Below are positions 1 to 5,830 of a stretch of 5,957 nucleotides of DNA, one piece after another. The notes beneath the pieces are model-generated. The model was not told the origin of the DNA. It was given only the letters and a program-made list of their open reading frames with translations, and did not search any database. The stretch covers positions 1-5,957 of the forward strand of contig DAIDAN010000035.1 in the NCBI GenBank assembly GCA_027310605.1, in the 5' to 3' direction. How positions within the stretch are numbered: the first letter of the stretch is position 1; each line of letters begins with the position of its first letter. A program made the translations under genes and the position numbers. This stretch comes from Candidatus Aenigmatarchaeota archaeon (GTDB taxonomy: Archaea; Aenigmatarchaeota; Aenigmatarchaeia; Aenigmatarchaeales; DAIDAN01).

Positions 1-1191
1 GTCCCGCGCTGACTTTCGGAAATCGATTTCAATATCATTTGCAGCCAGCAAGCCTTCCTTTTCCTTTATTTCTTTTATCGAAACATTCTCGTAGGGATTT
101 TCCTTCAAAATTGTTTTTATCTCGTCCCAGCTTTTTTTCTGTTTTTTCAGTTCTCCTATCGAGTCAATTATTTTCTGCAGCGGGTCAGCGTTGTTATGTA
201 TCGCCTCGGCCTTCGCAGAATATTCTATTTCCTTTTCCGACAATTTCTCAAGCGCGGCTTTCTGCGACTCGATTATTGCCGCATATTTTTCCGCGACTTC
301 CGCTTTTGGAGCGGCGGCGCCTTGCTTTTCCAGCTCGGAGAAAAAGGCATCAAGCACATGCATGAAAGTCGGGAAATATTTCCTCTCCCTGTTCCTGTAA
401 ACCTGCATCTCAATCGGCGCGAAGTCCAAAAGTTTCCCGTTCTCGAAGATGAGGTTAGGCTTCAGCTCGGATGAAAGCATCCTTATGTCCAAATCTATCC
501 TCGCGAGCTGCTCTTCGGTGAGCTTGCTGCAGGGCTTTGCCTTGTCCACGGCTGCGCGCTCGCAAACCTCTTCAGCATATTTTCCCGACAACCCAAGGTC
601 GGAGGCGAGAAAGCTTGCTATGTTTTTTTCGCTCTTCGCAGCCGCAGCCTTGAATTCGGAAAAATCAAGCGCGAACGGGTTTTTTCCGGCAGGCGGATAT
701 TTGTAAGGCTGCTTCGCCGCGATTTTCCTGTCCTTCCATTCCTGCCTTTCAAGCGGCATCAGTATGATTTTTTTACTGTCGCACAATATTGCGTTCCCTT
801 TCGAGAACAGCTCAAGCACGAGAATGCTTTTTTCAGTCTCGATTTCCACGATTCTTTCGAACCCCGCCCGCTTCACGGAAATTATTCTTTGTCCGTCCAA
901 GTGCTTTCTCAAGTATTGCGAGAACCTCTCGTTCGAAGCCTCGCGCTTGTATTCCGTTATGAAGATTTTTCCCGGCTCCGACAAAAGCTCGAATGTGCCT
1001 TTTGTTGGCACGAAGATTTCGAAGCGCAGCTGCTTTCTTTTCTGGAAAATCTTCTGGATGCGCCCGCCTTCCAAAAAATCAAGCTCGCGCTGCAGCATCA
1101 TCAGGTCAAAGCTGCTCATCTCCTTTTTCCGGAACGCTGTTTTCCCGTTTTCCAATTTCACCACTTCAATTTTTACCGGAATAAAAATCAT
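1..1191 (-). CDS. rqcH: RqcH/NEMF-family ribosome quality-control factor, N-terminal part (3' end outside window)
   Basis: Reverse-strand reading frame open for exactly 397 codons from ATG 1191 to the window edge, with no stop, so the C-terminus is missing. In this family the protein binds stalled 50S subunits carrying peptidyl-tRNA and, in bacteria and probably archaea, recruits tRNA-Ala to add C-terminal alanine tails. Visible signatures of the NFACT-N domain are KKEMSSFDL (residues 22-30), YLRKHLDGQRI (93-103), GFERIVEIE (110-118), LELFSKGNAIL (126-136), YKYPPAGKNPF (163-173) and DLGLSGKYAEEVC (198-210). Residues about 295-385 are rich in Lys, Glu and Ala and fit the family's coiled-coil arm. 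The NFACT-R domain must lie beyond position 1. An in-frame TGA shortly upstream bounds the start; ATG 1191 is the only ATG before Met25, and gives about 24 residues ahead of the usual MSSFD start, so a later GTG/TTG start is possible. Odd: the normally conserved Asp-Arg pair reads Glu112-Arg113. Family assignment is confident from recalled motifs; the exact start is less so. Confidence 0.92.
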   Translation of the reverse strand, partial: MIFIPVKIEVVKLENGKTAFRKKEMSSFDLMMLQRELDFLEGGRIQKIFQKRKQLRFEIFVPTKGTFELLSEPGKIFITEYKREASNERFSQYLRKHLDGQRIISVKRAGFERIVEIETEKSILVLELFSKGNAILCDSKKIILMPLERQEWKDRKIAAKQPYKYPPAGKNPFALDFSEFKAAAAKSEKNIASFLASDLGLSGKYAEEVCERAAVDKAKPCSKLTEEQLARIDLDIRMLSSELKPNLIFENGKLLDFAPIEMQVYRNRERKYFPTFMHVLDAFFSELEKQGAAAPKAEVAEKYAAIIESQKAALEKLSEKEIEYSAKAEAIHNNADPLQKIIDSIGELKKQKKSWDEIKTILKENPYENVSIKEIKEKEGLLAANDIEIDFRKSARD

Positions 1192-1257
1192 TATCAATCG
1201 AAATCACAAAAATAAAACGGCTTTTAGATTGTTATCGAAGCGCTGTAATAAGCATCC

Positions 1258-1296
1258 TTGCAAATATGCACGGAAAGCAAAGCCGTAATATTGCAA
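1258..1296. repeat. Imperfect inverted repeat between the regulator gene and rqcH
   Basis: Left arm 1258-1273 begins TTGCAA and ends ACGG; right arm 1283-1296 begins CCGT and ends TTGCAA; a 9-nt A/G-rich loop separates them. The arms pair with one or two bulged bases around an AT core. It lies in the 154-nt gap downstream of the regulator stop and upstream of rqcH, both on the minus strand. It might be an RNA hairpin at the regulator mRNA end, an operator for rqcH, or chance. No clean T-run follows it on the minus strand, so a simple terminator is not well supported. The rest of the gap shows only a weak minus-strand TATA-like stretch near 1222-1232 that could serve rqcH. Confidence 0.4.
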
Positions 1297-1345
1297 ACTG
1301 GTTCGTAATGTTTTTTCCAATTCAACTCATAATTATAATATCAAA

Positions 1346-1873
1346 TCATCTTTTCCTGAGTTTCATCAGGCTGAAAGCAATTATGAATATTCCGGCAACA
1401 ATTAAAATCAAGAACGCGGCACCCAACAGCGGAGACGATGCCGCAGCCTGCGTTCCCGCGGACGCGCCCGGGGTTGCGGAAGAAATTTTCTGCGCGGTTT
1501 CTTGCATAGTTGTTTGCGCAATTCCGCTTATTGCAGGATAAGCCGCATTTTCCATAAAAAAATTCGCAGCCCCGAAAAAAACCATTGCAATCCCGAGCGA
1601 CAGCGCCAGGATTATGCTGACCGGAACTTTCGGCGCTATCAGATTTTTTCCCTTCTCGCTTATCTCGTAATAAATCCACTTGTGCCCCGTGTCCCTTTTC
1701 ATCACCAGTCCCGCGCCCTCCATCATCTTCAGGTGCTCGTTCACGGTCGAGGGCGCAAGCCCTAATTCTTTCGATATGTCCGCGGCTATCCTCCTGTTTC
1801 CGGAAAGCATTTTCAGGATTCTTATGCGCGCGTCCGCGGACAGCGCCCTTATCGTCCTGCTGTCGATTTCCAT
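1346..1873 (-). CDS. Membrane-anchored ArsR-like winged-helix transcriptional regulator
   Basis: A 175-residue protein from ATG 1873. A TTG at 1882 would add three residues, but ATG is preferred. Residues 1-80 form a winged helix-turn-helix of the ArsR type common in archaea: LSADARIRILKML (11-23), then ADISKELGLAPSTVNEHLKMM (31-51) with recognition helix about 41-51, then the wing GHKWIYYEISEKG (63-75). Two hydrophobic segments follow, about 83-107 and 148-170, joined by a roughly 40-residue Ala/Ser/Thr-rich loop and closed by a basic tail, KLRKR. With the DNA-binding domain inside, the loop should face outside and the tail inside. This suggests a tethered regulator that may sense something at the membrane; ligand and targets are unknown. 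No metal-binding Cys cluster is seen, so it is probably not a metal sensor. It is transcribed divergently from the secreted-protein operon at 2103. Its own promoter may be the AT-rich minus-strand stretch near 1910-1922. Fold is confident, role is inferred. Confidence 0.85.
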   Translation of the reverse strand: MEIDSRTIRALSADARIRILKMLSGNRRIAADISKELGLAPSTVNEHLKMMEGAGLVMKRDTGHKWIYYEISEKGKNLIAPKVPVSIILALSLGIAMVFFGAANFFMENAAYPAISGIAQTTMQETAQKISSATPGASAGTQAAASSPLLGAAFLILIVAGIFIIAFSLMKLRKR

Positions 1874-2012
1874 AATGAACAACTTTTTAGCAGCGTTTTC
1901 GTGTGTGTTGTTTTTATTATTGAATTATTTTACTTCTAAAATTTTTATTTTTAATAAAAGGTTATAGTCAGATACAAATGGTTTTGTTGTTATAATTATA
2001 TATTTCGGCACA

Positions 2013-2023
2013 AATTTATAAGC
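2013..2023 (+). promoter_or_regulatory. Possible distal TATA box upstream of the secreted-protein operon
   Basis: The sequence AATTTATAAGC resembles an archaeal TATA element. A start about 26 bp downstream would fall near 2044, inside the palindrome at 2041-2062. The surrounding region is very AT-rich, so a chance match is likely and this is a weak call. Confidence 0.3.
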
Positions 2024-2040
2024 TTTTTGAAAAAAAAATA

Positions 2041-2062
2041 TTGTTCGGTTTTAACCGAACAA
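2041..2062. promoter_or_regulatory. Operator-like palindrome in divergent control region
   Basis: Two perfect 10-nt arms, TTGTTCGGTT and AACCGAACAA, flank a 2-nt TT spacer. Symmetry ends exactly outside the arms. Length, two-fold symmetry and position fit a binding site for a dimeric winged-helix regulator: it ends just before the BRE/TATA box of the 2103 operon and lies between that operon and the divergent regulator gene. As a hairpin it has only a 2-nt spacer and no T-run, so it does not look like a terminator. Which protein binds it is inference; the neighbouring regulator is the obvious candidate. Confidence 0.65.
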
Positions 2063-2065
2063 AAT

Positions 2066-2080
2066 CGGAAGGCTTAAATA
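2066..2080 (+). promoter_or_regulatory. BRE/TATA promoter for the 2103-4916 operon, leaderless
   Basis: The purine-rich CGGAAGG (2066-2072) fits a TFB recognition element and CTTAAATA (2073-2080) fits an archaeal TATA box. The box centre lies about 26 bp before ATG 2103, the usual TATA-to-start distance, so transcription probably begins at or within a base or two of the start codon. No Shine-Dalgarno-like sequence precedes the ATG, which agrees with a leaderless mRNA. The palindrome at 2041-2062 abuts it, so a bound regulator could affect TFB or TBP loading. Confidence 0.75.
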
Positions 2081-2102
2081 CCTGTCTTGAGAATATGAGA
2101 AT

Positions 2103-2561
2103 ATGAAAAAAATCCTGCTTGCCGTAATCTTGGTTGTTGCAATATTGACTTTAATCTATCTGTACTATCCGAAATACGGCGGAAGCAGCGGAAATCCCGT
2201 AACAATCACGCAGTCAGGAGGTTCCGCGCTTCTCATAAAGGAATGTTCTGACATAAATTATGTGGGCAACATCTCGGATTATATAATCATAGGGACTGTG
2301 GAGAAAGTTGAAAGCAGGCAGAGCGAAGGGAAGATTTTCACTTACAGCGACATGTTAATCGACAAATATGAAAAGGGAAGCCCGTTTTCCGGGAATAGAT
2401 TGCAGATTATAATTCCCGGCGGGACTGTTGGGAATATCACACAGGAAGTTGAGGACCAGCCAATTCTCCATCAGGGAAAGAATGTAAAAATTTACATAAG
2501 GCAGGAAGGCGGCGATTTTTCAATAACCTGCGGAATAATGGGCGTTGAAGAGCTGCAATGA
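2103..2561 (+). CDS. Small membrane-anchored extracytoplasmic protein of unknown function
   Basis: A 152-residue protein. Residues 4-22 are a strongly hydrophobic N-terminal anchor or uncleaved signal after MKK, followed by a Gly/Ser-rich linker to about residue 40. The rest (about 43-152) alternates hydrophobic and polar residues like a small all-beta domain: DYIIIGTVEKVES (59-71), RLQIIIPGGTVGNITQ (99-114), KNVKIYIRQ (126-134). The pattern 'hydrophobic strand, GTV, ES, later PGGTVGNI' recalls uncharacterised secreted archaeal and bacterial proteins, but I cannot name a family. Cys48 and Cys143 are the only cysteines and could form a disulfide outside the cell. NIS (56-58) and NIT (111-113) are possible N-glycosylation sites. 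The ATG sits at the expected leaderless start for the TATA box at 2073-2080. The next gene follows after 9 nt, so the two are almost certainly cotranscribed and may act together on the cell surface. Confidence 0.85.
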   Translation: MKKILLAVILVVAILTLIYLYYPKYGGSSGNPVTITQSGGSALLIKECSDINYVGNISDYIIIGTVEKVESRQSEGKIFTYSDMLIDKYEKGSPFSGNRLQIIIPGGTVGNITQEVEDQPILHQGKNVKIYIRQEGGDFSITCGIMGVEELQ

Positions 2562-2570
2562 GAAAAATTG

Positions 2571-4916
2571 ATGAACATGAAGAAACTGATTTTTATCGGA
2601 CTGGTTCTTGCCGCGGTTCTGGCAGGATGGTATCTGTTCGTTCCGCAGCAAACAGCGGATAACCAGCCGAAAAGATTCTCCTCCGCCGAGGAGCTGAACG
2701 CTTTCATAAACGCGAGCTCGCAGGCGGGATTTTATGGTGAAGGCGTCCCTGGAATGACCGCGGTCGCCGCGCAAAAATCCGCTTCGCAGGGAGCGACAAG
2801 CGGCTTACTGGATTATTCGCAGACAAATATTCAGGTCGCGGGAGTTGACGAGGCTGACATAGTAAAGACGGACGGGAAATACATTTACGCGGTTTCCGGA
2901 AGCAAGGTGCTGATTCTTGACGCATATCCCGCGGAGAACGCAAGCATTGTTTCGCAAATCGAGACCAACGGCACGGTAGGAAATATTTACATAAACGGAG
3001 ACAGGCTCGTGATTTTCGGACAGGAGAATTATCAGTATCTAATGCCGGAAACAACAACGGGAACTGGCGGAACCCAGGCTGTGAAAGGCGTTTCAGATGC
3101 ACCGAGCGCATTGGCTGAAAAAGCGGCAGTCGCCCGGGAAGCCGCAAGCCAGCCCGCAATTATGCGCCCGTACTATTATTCTCCGAAAACTTTCATTTAC
3201 GTGTACGACGTTTCCGACAAAAACAATCCCGTGCTTTCGAGAAATGTTTCAGTCGGCGGCAGCTATTATGACTCGCGGATGATTGGAAATTATGTTTATG
3301 TGATAGCGAACCAGCCGGTCTACAATTACGGCGGGCCCGTGCCGCTGCCTGTCATCAGCTCGAACGGCGTCGCAAAGGAAACGCCGGCTTCGGACATCTA
3401 TTATTTCGATTTTCCTGACAGCTCCTATGTTTACACGAACATTCTTTCCCTGAACGCGCAGGACAGCGGCGAGCCAACAAGCAAGACTTTCCTGACTGGC
3501 TATGCGCAGAGCATGTATGTTTCCGCTGGCAGCATCTACATCGCCTATCAGAAAAGGGTTGACATCTCGAACTATTATGACAGGCTGGTTGACGAGGCAA
3601 TAATCCCGAACGTTCCCGCTGACTTGCGGGGCAGGATAAATGAAGTCAGAAACTTGAACGAGAGCAGGTATGAGAAGATGCAGGAAATAGGAAAGATATT
3701 CGAGGGATATCTTGCAACGCTGAACCCGGAGCAGGCTGCGGCCGTGATGAAATCCGCAGAGGAGAAGGCCGCCGCGGTACAGGCAGACATCGCGAAGGAA
3801 ACGGACAAGACGGTTATCCATAAAATTTCGATAGGCGACGGCAACATCGAGTATGCCACGAACGGCGAGGTGCCGGGACAGCCGCTCAACCAGTTCTCGA
3901 TGGACGAGAGCAACGGCTATTTCAGGATAGCGACTACTACGAGCGGAAATATTTGGTATGGAGGATGGGGAATTGTAGCGTCGGGAGGTGTGGTGTCAAG
4001 CGGAGTCGCGACTTCTGGAATTGCTGAATCGCCTGTATCAATACAGATTGCAAGCGCAGGCGCAACGCAGACCGGAAACGAAACCGTCAAAACAGCGCCA
4101 GGCCAAACGGTTTCAACGCCGATAGCGGAACCTTCGAATCCGGGCGGCCCGCAAAACAATCTTTATGTTCTCGACGGCAGCTTGAAAATTGCCGGAAAGA
4201 TTGAGAACCTGGCAGGCGGCGAGAGAATTTATTCCGTTCGTTTTCTGGGGGACAAGGCATACATGGTAACATTCAGGCAGGTTGACCCGCTGTTCGTTAT
4301 TGATCTATCCGCGCCAACGAATCCGAAAGTTCTCGGCTACTTGAAAGCGAACGGCGTCTCCGACTATTTGCATCCTTACGACGAAACGCATCTCATCGGC
4401 GTGGGCAGGGACGCTTCGGACGAAGGCAGGATAAAAGGAATGAAGCTCTCATTGTTTGATGTTTCTGATTTTGCAAACCCGAAGGAAATATCAAAATACA
4501 TAATCGGCGGGCGCGGCACAAGCTCTGATGCGCTCTACGACCACAAGGCGTTCTTGTTTGACAGCGCGAAAAATTTGCTTGTGATACCGGTTTCGGAATA
4601 CACTTATCCTAACTCCACGGAAGAAAATAATGGGATATGGCAGCAGCCGAACTATTGGCAGGGCGCCTATGTTTTCGATGTTGACCTGACAAATGGCATC
4701 ACGCTGAAAGGAAAGATAACGCACGCGAACAACACGGATAACAGCACATATTCTTATGACTGGAACTCGCAGATACGCCGCTCGCTTTTCATCGGCGACG
4801 CGCTTTACACGGTCTCGCAGAAGATGGTGAAGATGAACAGCCTTTCAGACTTGAGTGAGATAAACAAGATTGTGCTTCCGGCGCAGCAAAACATTTATCC
4901 TTACAGGGTTTATTGA
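2571..4916 (+). CDS. Membrane-anchored secreted beta-propeller protein (COG4880/Beta_propel type)
   Basis: A 781-residue protein from ATG 2571. ATG 2577 is nearly equal and TTG 2568 is less likely; with no clear ribosome site, coupling to the gene 9 nt upstream is plausible. A basic start and hydrophobic segment (about 5-24) anchor it outside the membrane. The hallmark TNIQVAGVDEADIVKTDGKY (85-104) identifies the secreted beta-propeller family distantly related to WD40. Blade-like motifs recur: YDVSDKNNP (212-220), IDLSAPTNP (577-585), FDVSDFANP (629-637), and RGTSSDALYDHKAFLF (648-663) is another conserved stretch. A charged helical insertion occupies about 351-413 and precedes VIHKI and NQFSMDE, as I recall for other archaeal members. 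A Gly/Ser/Thr/Val-rich, probably disordered stretch (about 463-525) interrupts the propeller. Several Asn-X-Ser/Thr sites suggest glycosylation. Function is unknown for the family; surface binding or sensing is inference. No catalytic motif is seen. Confidence 0.92.
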   Translation: MNMKKLIFIGLVLAAVLAGWYLFVPQQTADNQPKRFSSAEELNAFINASSQAGFYGEGVPGMTAVAAQKSASQGATSGLLDYSQTNIQVAGVDEADIVKTDGKYIYAVSGSKVLILDAYPAENASIVSQIETNGTVGNIYINGDRLVIFGQENYQYLMPETTTGTGGTQAVKGVSDAPSALAEKAAVAREAASQPAIMRPYYYSPKTFIYVYDVSDKNNPVLSRNVSVGGSYYDSRMIGNYVYVIANQPVYNYGGPVPLPVISSNGVAKETPASDIYYFDFPDSSYVYTNILSLNAQDSGEPTSKTFLTGYAQSMYVSAGSIYIAYQKRVDISNYYDRLVDEAIIPNVPADLRGRINEVRNLNESRYEKMQEIGKIFEGYLATLNPEQAAAVMKSAEEKAAAVQADIAKETDKTVIHKISIGDGNIEYATNGEVPGQPLNQFSMDESNGYFRIATTTSGNIWYGGWGIVASGGVVSSGVATSGIAESPVSIQIASAGATQTGNETVKTAPGQTVSTPIAEPSNPGGPQNNLYVLDGSLKIAGKIENLAGGERIYSVRFLGDKAYMVTFRQVDPLFVIDLSAPTNPKVLGYLKANGVSDYLHPYDETHLIGVGRDASDEGRIKGMKLSLFDVSDFANPKEISKYIIGGRGTSSDALYDHKAFLFDSAKNLLVIPVSEYTYPNSTEENNGIWQQPNYWQGAYVFDVDLTNGITLKGKITHANNTDNSTYSYDWNSQIRRSLFIGDALYTVSQKMVKMNSLSDLSEINKIVLPAQQNIYPYRVY

Positions 4917-4992
4917 GATAAGAATTAACAATCGCAGTAATAAGAGAAAATATCTTGCAGCGTTTTCGTCCGTTCAGTTTTCTAATTTATCA

Positions 4993-5035
4993 TTTTTAAT
5001 TTTGAAAACCGTTTTTTAATTTTATGATTTTTTTT
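4993..5035 (+). terminator. T-rich terminator region of the beta-propeller operon
   Basis: Three T-runs lie on the plus strand after the operon stop at 4916: five T at 4993-4997, six at 5012-5017 and eight at 5028-5035. Archaeal RNA polymerase terminates at oligo-T tracts without needing a hairpin. The last run touches the stop codon of convergent scpB, so the operon transcript probably ends within the shared 118-nt gap. The minus strand has only short T-runs here, so where scpB transcripts end is unclear. Confidence 0.6.
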
Positions 5036-5631
5036 CAGTACGATTCTTCTTCGTTACCGGTTTCTTCTTCATTACTGTTCATTTCATCCTGCGGCTTGGA
5101 TTTTTCTGCTGAACCGGCTTTTCCCTTTTTTGCCGACGTATCCCCGTTAATCTTCTCGAAGAATTTTTTCGCGTCCTCCGGCTTTTCCAGGCCGAAGTAG
5201 CTCGCGAACTCTTTTGTTGCGATGAGCGCCTTTGTCCTGCCCTGCTTCACCGCGCGTATCAGCCCGCGGCCCTCAAGATTCTTCACATAATCGTAGGCGC
5301 GGTTGCCTATGACTTTCACGATTTCCGACTGCGTTATCGGCTGCTTGTACGCGACTAATGCAAGCACGCGCAGCAGGCCCCTGCTCAGGTCATGGTAAGG
5401 CGTGAGATGCCTGACCTGCGGCGCGTATTCCGGCTTCACGCGCAGCTGGCAGCCTTCCCTGCTTTCTATCAGCACAAGCCCGCGCTCCTCCTTCGCAAGC
5501 TCCTTTTTTATTTCTTCTATCGCCGCTTTCGCCTCCTTCTCGTCCCCGGCAATCTGCGCCAGCTCCTTGAGGGAGAGCGGCTCGTTCGCCATGAACAGCG
5601 CTGACTCGATCAGGGCTTTTTTGCTTGGCAT
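5035..5631 (-). CDS. scpB: Segregation and condensation protein ScpB
   Basis: A 198-residue protein from ATG 5631. The frame stays open to an ATG at 5691, but the added 20 residues are hydrophobic, do not resemble ScpB, and would overlap the likely promoter, so MPSKKALIESALFMA is taken as the N-terminus. ScpB dimers bind ScpA, the kleisin of SMC condensin, which compacts and separates chromosomes. Two winged-helix domains are visible: one at about 1-70 (IESALFMANEPLSLKELAQIAG) and one at about 80-150, with the highly typical LRVLALVAYKQPITQSEIVKVIG followed by YVKNLEGRGLI and the GRTKALIATKEFASYFGL closing strand and helix. Residues from about 160 on form a Lys-rich then Glu/Asn-rich, probably disordered tail. 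No scpA or smc is in the window. It is convergent with the beta-propeller operon and divergent from the tRNA gene. Confidence 0.94.
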   Translation of the reverse strand: MPSKKALIESALFMANEPLSLKELAQIAGDEKEAKAAIEEIKKELAKEERGLVLIESREGCQLRVKPEYAPQVRHLTPYHDLSRGLLRVLALVAYKQPITQSEIVKVIGNRAYDYVKNLEGRGLIRAVKQGRTKALIATKEFASYFGLEKPEDAKKFFEKINGDTSAKKGKAGSAEKSKPQDEMNSNEEETGNEEESY

Positions 5632-5674
5632 AATTATCGGAAAGATATTTGTTTCGAGAATTAATAAATATCGG

Positions 5675-5687
5675 AGAATAAAAAGTT
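5675..5687 (-). promoter_or_regulatory. Possible scpB promoter
   Basis: On the minus strand this reads AAACTTTTTATTC, a BRE/TATA-like element whose start would lie near 5655, giving a leader of about 24 nt to ATG 5631. A second AT-rich box at 5661-5671 would give a shorter leader of about 9 nt. The choice between them cannot be made from sequence alone. Confidence 0.4.
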
Positions 5688-5696
5688 TCATCGCAG

Positions 5697-5710
5697 AGAA
5701 ACTTAAAAAG
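5697..5710 (+). promoter_or_regulatory. BRE/TATA promoter of the tRNA-Ala gene
   Basis: AGAAACTTAAAAAG combines a GAAA-type BRE with a TATA element centred about 28 bp before the first tRNA base at 5734. That spacing puts initiation one or two bases upstream of the tRNA, as usual for archaeal tRNA genes. The scpB promoter lies just beyond it on the other strand, so this 102-nt gap is a divergent control region. Confidence 0.7.
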
Positions 5711-5770
5711 CTTTAATTGCAAATTAATATGATGGGCTGGTGGTCTAGTTGGAATGACACTTGCTTCGCA

Positions 5771-5798
5771 TGAGCTTTTTCTCGCGAGAAAAAGCTCA
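5771..5798. repeat. Perfect 28-nt palindrome inside the tRNA intron
   Basis: The 14-nt arm TGAGCTTTTTCTCG at 5771-5784 is followed directly by its exact reverse complement at 5785-5798. As RNA it would form a 12-bp stem with a CGCG loop, starting at the first intron base. As DNA it is a two-fold symmetric site. Pairing of the first base, U5771, would compete with its place in the 5' splice bulge; the inner 26 nt do not conflict. Confidence 0.85.
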
Positions 5799-5812
5799 AT
5801 CAAAAAGAGGCA

Positions 5813-5830
5813 TGTTGGCGAAAGCCAATA
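5813..5830 (+). other. GAAA-tetraloop hairpin in the tRNA intron
   Basis: TGTTGGC (5813-5819) pairs with GCCAATA (5824-5830) over seven base pairs, one a G-U, closed by a GAAA loop of the GNRA class. GNRA loops are very stable and often dock on receptors or proteins. It fills the second half of the intron before the A-rich run leading to the 3' splice site. Confidence 0.7.

Noticed and set aside
39..1288. Several plus-strand open frames of 60-174 codons opposite the start of the window
   Set aside because: They are antisense to the rqcH frame, whose translation shows clear family motifs, and their own products are Ser/Phe-rich with no recognisable domain.
1890..1902. 13-nt sequence GCAGCGTTTTCGT repeated at 4957-4969
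   Set aside because: One exact 13-mer match in a window of this size is near chance expectation, and the flanks do not match.
2492..4724. Minus-strand open frames of 60-190 codons under the operon
   Set aside because: They lie opposite the beta-propeller and small-protein genes and translate to Arg/Cys/Pro-rich, low-quality sequence typical of shadow frames.
4971..4981. GTTCAGTTTT, one base different from half of the 2041-2062 palindrome and its spacer
   Set aside because: It is a single half-site with no second arm, in an AT-rich gap between convergent genes.
5632..5691. Upstream ATG extending ScpB by 20 residues
   Set aside because: The extension is hydrophobic and unlike ScpB N-termini, and it overlaps the probable promoter; MPSKKALIES is a natural start.
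5713..5727. TTAATT-GCA-AATTAA inverted repeat between the TATA box and the tRNA
   Set aside because: The arms are only 6 nt and purely A/T in an A/T-rich stretch, so chance is a sufficient explanation.
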